Source: Roseimaritima sp.
GTDB lineage: Bacteria; Planctomycetota; Planctomycetia; Pirellulales; Pirellulaceae
Length of the DNA: 7,703 nt
NCBI GenBank assembly: GCA_007124075.1
Contig: SLFV01000253.1
Location: 1 to 7,703, forward strand
Direction: 5' to 3'
Part shown: positions 1 through 7,000 of the stretch, piece by piece
How the letters are laid out: each line of letters opens with the position of its first letter
Position numbering within the stretch: the first letter of the stretch is position 1
Position numbers and translations under genes: made by a program
Notes under the pieces: model-generated
Seen by the model: the letters and a program-made list of their open reading frames with translations, nothing else
Told to the model about the DNA's origin: nothing
The model's database searches: none

Positions 1-851
1 AGCATTTGGTCAAGTTCCGTCGCGGACAACCCCTCCAGTTCCGCTTCGCTGCCTCGGCTGATTGCCAGGTTTTTTAACAACCCTAGGTTGGTCCGCAAAT
101 ACTCGCAGTAAGGTTCCTTGGCGTGCTGAATGACTTGGTCAACGGTCTGGGCAACAAACGTGTGCAGCGCCACCGCCACCCGACCACTCCCCTCGGGCCA
201 ACCGTGTTGTTGGCGTGTTTTGCGGTACAACCCGATATTTTCTGCCAGTTGTTCTACATCTTGATTGAACAGATGCGTCAGCACATCAAAACCATCGCGA
301 CCCGCCTGCACAAACGACTCGCGACTGCCTGCGATCGTCAGCCAAACCTTCAGTTCAGGCTGGATCGGAGTCGGGTAAATTCGCACCGGAACGGTTTGAC
401 CGGTACCGTTGCGCAGGTTGATCGCCTCCCCACGCCAGAGTTGCCGGACTTGCCGTAGGCCAGATTGCATCCGCTCGTTGCGCTGTCCGTACTGATCGGG
501 GGCAAGCGCAAAATCGTTGGGATGCCAACCGGATGCAAACGCCAATTCAACGCGCCCGTTGGACAAATTGTCAACAACCGCCCAATCCTCCGCCACGCGC
601 ACGGGATGATGAAGGGGCATGACCACGCTGCCCGCCCGCAACGAGATCCTGCTCGTTTCGCGTGCGAGCGCCGCATGCAACACTGCGGGACTGGGATACA
701 GGCAACCAAACTGGGTAAAGTGACGCTCCGGCAACCAGATCGCATCAAAACCACTGCGATCGGCTCGTTTAGCTGTTTCTTGCAGCAACCGATATTTGTC
801 CCCTGTGCCGTCAAATTCCTGGTCCCCAAAGAACATGAGGGAAAATGACAT
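1..851 (-). other. MupA-type luciferase-like monooxygenase domain (partial)
   Basis: Residues 66-348 of the fusion protein. The domain begins MSFSLMFFGDQEF, the usual first beta strand of natural-product luciferase-like monooxygenases, and continues with GDKYRLL (82-88), GFDAIWLPERHF (99-110), GSVVMPLHHP (139-148), ASGWHPNDF (171-179), LWRGE (203-207) and PIQPELKVWLT (227-237). These are the conserved blocks of the FMN/F420-type TIM-barrel family found inside PKS/NRPS proteins, such as the monooxygenase MupA of mupirocin biosynthesis. The last helical segment of the barrel is probably cut off at the left edge. No missing key residue is apparent. Confidence 0.92.
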
Positions 852-1046
852 GCGCTGCAGCGGCAAACGCTGATCAGTAACTTCGCTGTTTTGGGAAATT
901 GCGTTGAGGCATTGCTGGCGAGTGCCAAAAATTTCCGCGGGGGTCCAGCCTGTCGGCAACGTTCGGCTGGTGGGCCAAACCGAGGTGCGGCCAAGCGGGT
1001 TACGGACGACCTGAAACGGACCAGGGGATGCACCGGGCAATGACAT
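1..1046 (-). CDS. MbtH-like domain fused to luciferase-like monooxygenase (3' end outside window)
   Basis: The reading frame opens with ATG at 1046 and runs without a stop to the left edge, giving 348 residues with the C terminus missing. Residues about 9-64 resemble the MbtH family, small proteins that bind and activate NRPS adenylation domains. Residues from 66 onward match the MupA-type FMN-dependent luciferase-like monooxygenases embedded in PKS/NRPS systems, with PERHF at 106-110, LHHPVRVAEDW at 145-155, FASGWHPNDF at 170-179 and LTHLF at 256-260. The likely role is flavin-dependent oxidation of a carrier-bound or released intermediate in the cytosol, plus assistance to the adenylation domain coded just upstream. 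The start is 31 bases after the stop of the megasynthase, so the two are almost certainly one operon. A later ATG at 851 would give the monooxygenase alone but has no visible ribosome binding site and would discard the MbtH-like homology. More NRPS/PKS domains may follow beyond the window. The exact substrate and reaction are unknown. Confidence 0.9.
   Translation of the reverse strand, partial: MSLPGASPGPFQVVRNPLGRTSVWPTSRTLPTGWTPAEIFGTRQQCLNAISQNSEVTDQRLPLQRMSFSLMFFGDQEFDGTGDKYRLLQETAKRADRSGFDAIWLPERHFTQFGCLYPSPAVLHAALARETSRISLRAGSVVMPLHHPVRVAEDWAVVDNLSNGRVELAFASGWHPNDFALAPDQYGQRNERMQSGLRQVRQLWRGEAINLRNGTGQTVPVRIYPTPIQPELKVWLTIAGSRESFVQAGRDGFDVLTHLFNQDVEQLAENIGLYRKTRQQHGWPEGSGRVAVALHTFVAQTVDQVIQHAKEPYCEYLRTNLGLLKNLAISRGSEAELEGLSATELDQM
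852..1046 (-). other. MbtH-like domain (N-terminal part of the fusion)
   Basis: Residues 1-65 of the fusion protein. The MbtH signature is visible: F11-x-V-V, then S22-x-W24-P25, P31-x-G33-W34, G41, and C46-L47 followed by I50 and N53. The spacing S-x-W-P, six residues on a proline, then G-W equals that of stand-alone MbtH proteins. In that family these two tryptophans line the contact with the adenylation domain. The third family tryptophan, in the N-W-T-D-x-R-P region, is absent; here the segment reads NSEVTDQRLP. The identification is by eye. A profile search would settle it. Confidence 0.78.
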
Positions 1047-1053
1047 GCGAAAA

Positions 1054-1060
1054 CTGCCTA
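1054..1060 (-). promoter_or_regulatory. Weak ribosome binding site for the MbtH-monooxygenase gene
   Basis: The minus strand reads TAGGCAG here, with AGG at 1059-1057, about 10 bases before the ATG at 1046. It is only a short match to the Shine-Dalgarno sequence. It lies in the 31-base gap (1047-1077) after the megasynthase stop codon. No promoter or terminator hairpin is evident in that gap, which fits translation from a shared operon transcript. Confidence 0.4.
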
Positions 1061-1077
1061 ACGAATGAGCCAATGGA

Positions 1078-4000
1078 TCAAAAATGATACAACGCGCACG
1101 TAACCTCCACCCCCGCCGCGACACCGATAATCAATCCGACCGAACCGCGGGGGGGAAAACCTTGTTCTGTTAGATGTTTCCACTGGATGGCCAGGGTTGA
1201 AGTGAAGGGTTCGCCTTGCTGTGGGGTTGACGGGACCACGCAGCGTGCAAGGGAAATGCCTAGTTCCTGTGTCAAAGCGGTAGGGAAGTTCGCGTCGAAA
1301 CAGGGTGGCAAAACCACTGCCAACTGTTCGGCAGTCAAGCCATGTTGCCGCAAAAATTCGCGTGTAAAAGTTGCAATGCGGTCAACCAGACCAGGTTGCG
1401 TCGACAGCCGATTGGTAACCTCCAGAATGGTTTGCGAGCCATGGCGCCGGGTTTGCACCTGAAGGCAATCAGCCAAATCAGCAAATCGGGTGGTTCGGAC
1501 TCCTCCAAAACCGACCCCACGACTGGTCTTCCGCAACGCCAACGCGGATCCAAGTTCTGCAAGCCCACGTCGCGTTGCCTCCGCAATCCCTGCATTATTT
1601 TCGATTTCACTGCACGTGATGATGGCTTGCTGGCCGTCGCAAGCTTGCAGCATCTGCCCCGCGATCAGACTGGCTGTCAGTGGTCCGCTGCCACCGTCAC
1701 TCAGGTCAAACGCAAGTGTGCGGCGCGGGTCCTGACCGGGTAAATCGTCATTGATTTCCAGTTCGCCCGCCACGATAGCCGCCACCGCTGGCTCACTGAG
1801 GTAGCCTGTCTTGTACACGCCCGCATGGATCACAAGCCCGACGTCATTGCGGTCCCAGTTGCAATCCTGCAAGATTTGCGATGCCGCATTTACAGCCAAA
1901 TTCGATGTATCAACCCCGTCATCACTCGGGGCAACCACCGTCGCCCCGACCAGTTCGATGCAGGGAGTCGAAAATCCATAATCCGTGATTGGTTCACTGG
2001 ACTCGCCCACGACTTTCTCTGATTGATCACACAATCGCTGAGGTAAATCGTCAAAACGATACAACGCAGTACCAACCGTTTGTCCTGAACCGCTGATCGC
2101 AAACACGACCTGATCGCCGGAATCGATTTCGCCACGTCGAATCTGCTCCATCACTGCCAGCCAATGCGTGGTGCTGGCGGTGTTGCCACATTCCGCAAGA
2201 TTGTTGACCGCCATCGAACGATCACAGACGTCGCGACCGTAGCTCCGATTCAATTCCTCGACCGCCCCCGCCAGCGTCGTGCTGGAGGTTTGGTGCATGA
2301 CCAGCTTGCGCACCTCACCGGGATCCCAATGATGTTGTTGCAAGGTTCGATGCGCGTGCGCGATTGAATGCTTCAACGTGACCGCGGAGGCTCGGACCGC
2401 ATCGGTCAGCATGATTGCGCCGCCATGGGGTTGATCGGTCAGTTTGGCGACACACAATTCGTGGTGCTTCCCCGCCGTGTAAAGGTCCAGTGCAGCAAAA
2501 CCCGCCCCACCATCGGTTAGTTCTAGAATCGTCGCCGCCCCCGCATCGCCCAGCGTCAAACAGGCCAGCCGTGGATCCAAGAAACCGTCGATTTCTAACT
2601 GCGCGGTGCGCGCTAGATGGGAGATATACTCACCACTGACAACCATGGCGCGGCGGATGACCCGGTTAACCAACAGACAACGGACGACTTCCAACGCCGT
2701 GAAAAAACCGGCACAGGCATTACAGACATCAAAGCTCCAAGCTTGGGTCGCCCCCAATTGACGAGCCAGCGTGGCTGCGGTCGTTGGTTCGTAGGAAATC
2801 TGAAACTCTGGCCCGTCGTAGCGAGAAATATTGCACGCGATGAGAAGGTCCAAATCGGCGGCCTGAAAACGCGAGCGTGCTAGGCAATCCAGAGCCGCCT
2901 GCCGCGCCAAATCCAGAGAGAATTCGTGTTCCCCCGCGACGTGCCGAGAAACGATACCAGACATTTGCTCCAGCGGAAAATTTAGCGGTTTGGCGCACTG
3001 AGAGACCACTTCCGCCGTTGTTTGCGTTCGCGGCGGCAGGTAGGTGCCCAAACTTTCAATGACCATCCGTTGGTTGCCCACCGCCGTCTGCGGATCACGG
3101 GCGAGGGGAACCGCCTGGGCTGTTAGGACGGTCGCCTTTGTCGGAAAGTTCTGCGTGGCAGACACCGGTGCGCGCTTGGGAACGTCGCCGGGTTCGCACG
3201 GATCGCAGGGGTCGCCGGGGTCGCTGGATTGCGATCCGGGAGATCGAAGCAGTTCGCCGATCTGACCGTGCTTCGCGACGAATTGACGCGTCTGTTCCTG
3301 GTCGATCGCGGACGCTAATTGCTCGATCGTTTGAAATTGAAACATCTGCTCCGCGCTTAACGCAAATCCTGCTCGCTGAGCGGCTTCGGCCGCTTGAACG
3401 GCTTGCAGCGAAGCTCCCCCGAGATCAAAGAAATTGTCCTGCACGCCGACCCGATCAACATGCAAGATATCCTCCCAAATGCTGACAAGTCGCGTTTCCG
3501 TGGGGTTTCTGGCGGCGACATAATCGGATTGCAATCCTAAGCGTTGATCGCTGGGACTGGGGAGGGCGGCCGTGTCAACCTTCCCATTGGTCGTCAGTGG
3601 CAGTTCAGGCAAAGGTACCCAGCAGGCCGGAACCATGAATTCAGGCAAACGCGAACGAACACCGGATCGCAACTGAGCGATGCTGGGTCCCGGCATACGA
3701 GCTGGGACAAAGTATGCCACCAATCGGGTCGCCTGATCGCCATTGCCGCGGGTGCAGGTTTGCGGCACAACCACTGCGTGACGAATGCCGTTGATGTTTG
3801 CAATGACTGAAGACACTTCATCGGGTTCAATCCGATGTCCACTAATTTTTACCTGCTGGTCGATGCGCCCCAGGAATTGCAACTGACCATCAAAAGTCCA
3901 GCGGGCAAGATCTCCCGTGCGATAAATGGTTGCGTCATGATCACTGGAAAAAGGGTTGGGCAGGAAGCTTTCCGCAGTGCGAATCGGTTGCCGATGGTAG

Positions 4001-7000
4001 TGAAGCGCCAGCCCAGGCCCGGCCAGATACAGCTCGCCCGGAACCCCCGTGGGCATCGGTTGTTGGTTTCGATCCAACACGTACGCCTTGCAGTTGGTGA
4101 TGGGTCGGCCAATCGGTAGCTGCCCAGGGTCGTGATCGCGCGAGTTGACCTGGTAAAGCGTTGACCAAACAGTTGCCTCTGTTGGTCCATAGGCATTAAA
4201 AAAGCGTCGCTGCGCCAGCCAATGATCCAAGCAGCTTTCCGTGCAGGCTTCTCCCGCCGAGATGACGGTGTGCAGCGCGGGTAAATCGTCACCCGAGTGC
4301 ATTGCCAGGATCGATGGGGGAAGTGTCGCGATCGTCACCCCCAGCGTCCGTAGTTGCTGCACAATCGCCTGGCTGAACGGTTGACCGGCGGAATGGTCGG
4401 GCAAGCAAAGGCAAGCACCGTGATGCAGAGCCATCACGATTTCAAAGATGGAAGCGTCAAAACTAAGCGATGCAAATTGCAAGATCCGATCAGTGGAACG
4501 GACGCGGAACGCCCGCTTTTGTGCCAGCGACAGGTTGCATAGGCCCCGATGTCGCAGGACAGCTCCCTTCGGATTACCGGTGGAGCCTGAGGTATAGATC
4601 ATGTAAGCCGGTTGATCGGCACCGACTGCCACGGCATGCGAGAAAGGGAGCGAAACATGGGTGATTTCAGCAACATCAGGGCTGATGGTAGTCATTGCGA
4701 AACGCTCGGGTTGGTTCGTGATCACACAACGTAGCTGCGCGTCTTTGCAGATGTACTGCAGACGAGCGTCGGGATAATCCGGATCCAGGGGGACGTAAGC
4801 AGCGTTCACTTTCCAAATCGCCAGGATCGCACCGATCGCTTGTGGGCCTCGCGGTAACGCAATGCCCACAAATTGACCGGCTTGCACGTCGGCTTCCCAT
4901 AGTTTTTGCGCCAGTTTGGCCGCGTAATGGTCCAGTTCCTGATAGCTCCACGTCGCGGTAGTCGTCTCGATCGCGTTGGCGTCGGGGTTGGCTGTGGCCT
5001 GGCGTTGAAACAGGTCCAACGCAGTGCTTGCTTCATAAGCAGAGAAGGTCTCGTTCCATTGAACGATCTGTTGCTGGTAAGCCGCTGGGGACAGCAACGG
5101 TGCAGAGGCGACGCTCTGGTCAGGATCATTGACCACGGCCTTCAGTAAGGCCAAAAATCCGTCAGCCAAACTGGCAATCGCTGCCGCGGAAAACAGGTCA
5201 CGGTTGTACCGCAGCGTTAGCGATAGACGATCTTCCAGTTCATAGACGATGCAAGTCAAATCAAACGCCGCCCCACGTTGTTCCATTAGCAACGGTTGCA
5301 GCCGTAAGGCGGGCGCTGTGTTTTCTTGATCGGTGAACTCATTGTCGTGCAAATGTCGCGGTTTGTCCCAAACAAACATCGTCTGAATTAGTGGCGCCCG
5401 ACTGGGGTCGCGTGAGATCTCAAGCCGACGAACCGCTTCAGCAAATGGAAAGCTGGAATGTTCCAACGCTTCAAGCATTTCGTGGCGTGTCTGTGCCAGC
5501 AAGTCCCGAAAGCTGTCGGTTTCGCCGATCCGCGTTCGCAGAACGAGTTGATTGAGGAAATAGCCGACCACCTCCTCCCATTGGCTGTGATGCCGATTGG
5601 CGACAACGGTGCCAACCAAGAAGTCGTCTTGATTGCAAATCCTAGACAGAAACGCCTGGTAGATCGCCAGCATCGTTGTGAACAACGTTGTCTTCTCACG
5701 CGTGGCCAGGGCCCGCAGTGCTTCGGTCAATTCGGCCGACACGGGGATGTCGTGGGATTGACCGTCAAAGGTTTGGCGAGCTGGTCGCGCAAACGTGACC
5801 GGAAGCTGCAGCACGGTCGGAGCATCGGACAATTTTTCCCGCCAAAACTTCCACAGTCGTTCGCCCTCCTGGTCTGAAAGTAATTCGCGCTCCCAGGAGA
5901 CATATTCTCCAAACTCCGCTACCGGTTTTCCGGTGTCCGTAGTTCCGGGCTGGAAATAAAGTCGACATAACTCGCGGACCAATTGGTCCATCGACCACAA
6001 ATCCGCCGCGATATGATGCATCGCGATTGACAGCAGGTCACCCCCTTCGTGTCGCAGGATGCCAAAGCGGATGATCGGGCCGGTCTGTAAATCAAATGGC
6101 TGATCTGCAAAGTCTCGCACCCACTGCAGAACCTGCTCGTCCGACCAACCAGAGCAAACTTGTACCACGGGGAGAGGGATGCTCCCCGGTGCAAACACGC
6201 GTTGCGGCTGCTGGTCGATTATCTGATAACAGGTTTGCAGCATCGGGTGTCGTTGCGCGAGCCATTGAAAGGCTTGTGCCAAACGTTCTTCTCGCAGACG
6301 CAGGGAACCCCCAACGACATCGGCCGGTGGAAAAGCCCGCGCGACGAAAGCAAAGTTATACGCCGCACTGAGGGGAGCGACCTGATGAATCGTCCACAAG
6401 GCTTGTTGACCAATCGATAGTGGTCCAAGCACCCGTTTAATTTGTTCCGCCCCTATCGCTGGCTGCCGTGACGGAACCGAAATTTCAACTGCTGGCAACA
6501 AATCACTTGCGGTGCTTTGAATCAATCGCGTCGCGAGGGCGTCGGGTTGGCGGTCTGCCGGCTGATCGATGCGTGGCTTGACGTCAGCGGGATCAGCGGA
6601 TTCGGTAACCATCGCGATTGACAATGGACCGGCGGCAGGCATTCGTTCCAACAATCGCACCATCAGTTCCCGCAGACTTAGCCCCTGAAGAAACAGTACC
6701 ATCGGAATCGCAATCCGCAGTTCGCTTTCAATCCGGTTTTTAAGCTGAATCGCCATCAACGAATCAACCCCAAGGTTATTGACCGGTTGATCAAGGTCGA
6801 TGTTGGCGGCCTCCAGCCCCGTCACGGTTGCCAGTTGCTGCCGCAGGAAGGCTTCCAGCAACGGCAGCCGCTGGGACTCAGGAGCGTTTAGAAGCAATTC
6901 CGCGTCTCCAGTTGGCACTGAATCCGTCGCCGTTTCGTTAACACGGCGGACCCCCGGAGTGAAGGTTTTTGCCGTCATCCGCGGCCGCTGCTGCAACGTG

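Noticed and set aside
123..848. Plus-strand open frames opposite the monooxygenase
   Set aside because: They are antisense shadows of the minus-strand gene, have no recognisable domains, and their composition mirrors the codons of the real gene.
849..851. ATG at 851 as the real start of a stand-alone luciferase-like monooxygenase
   Set aside because: No Shine-Dalgarno-like sequence precedes it, and the 65 codons upstream in the same frame code an MbtH-like sequence with its own start close to the previous stop codon.
350..1033. A 227-codon minus-strand open frame overlapping the monooxygenase gene
   Set aside because: It is in another frame of the same strand. Its translation is Arg/Cys/Ser-rich with no recognisable motif, while the alternative frame from ATG 1046 gives a clear MbtH-like/LLM protein.
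1047..1077. Promoter or terminator between the two genes
   Set aside because: The gap is only 31 bases, with no inverted repeat plus T-run and no convincing -35/-10 pair.
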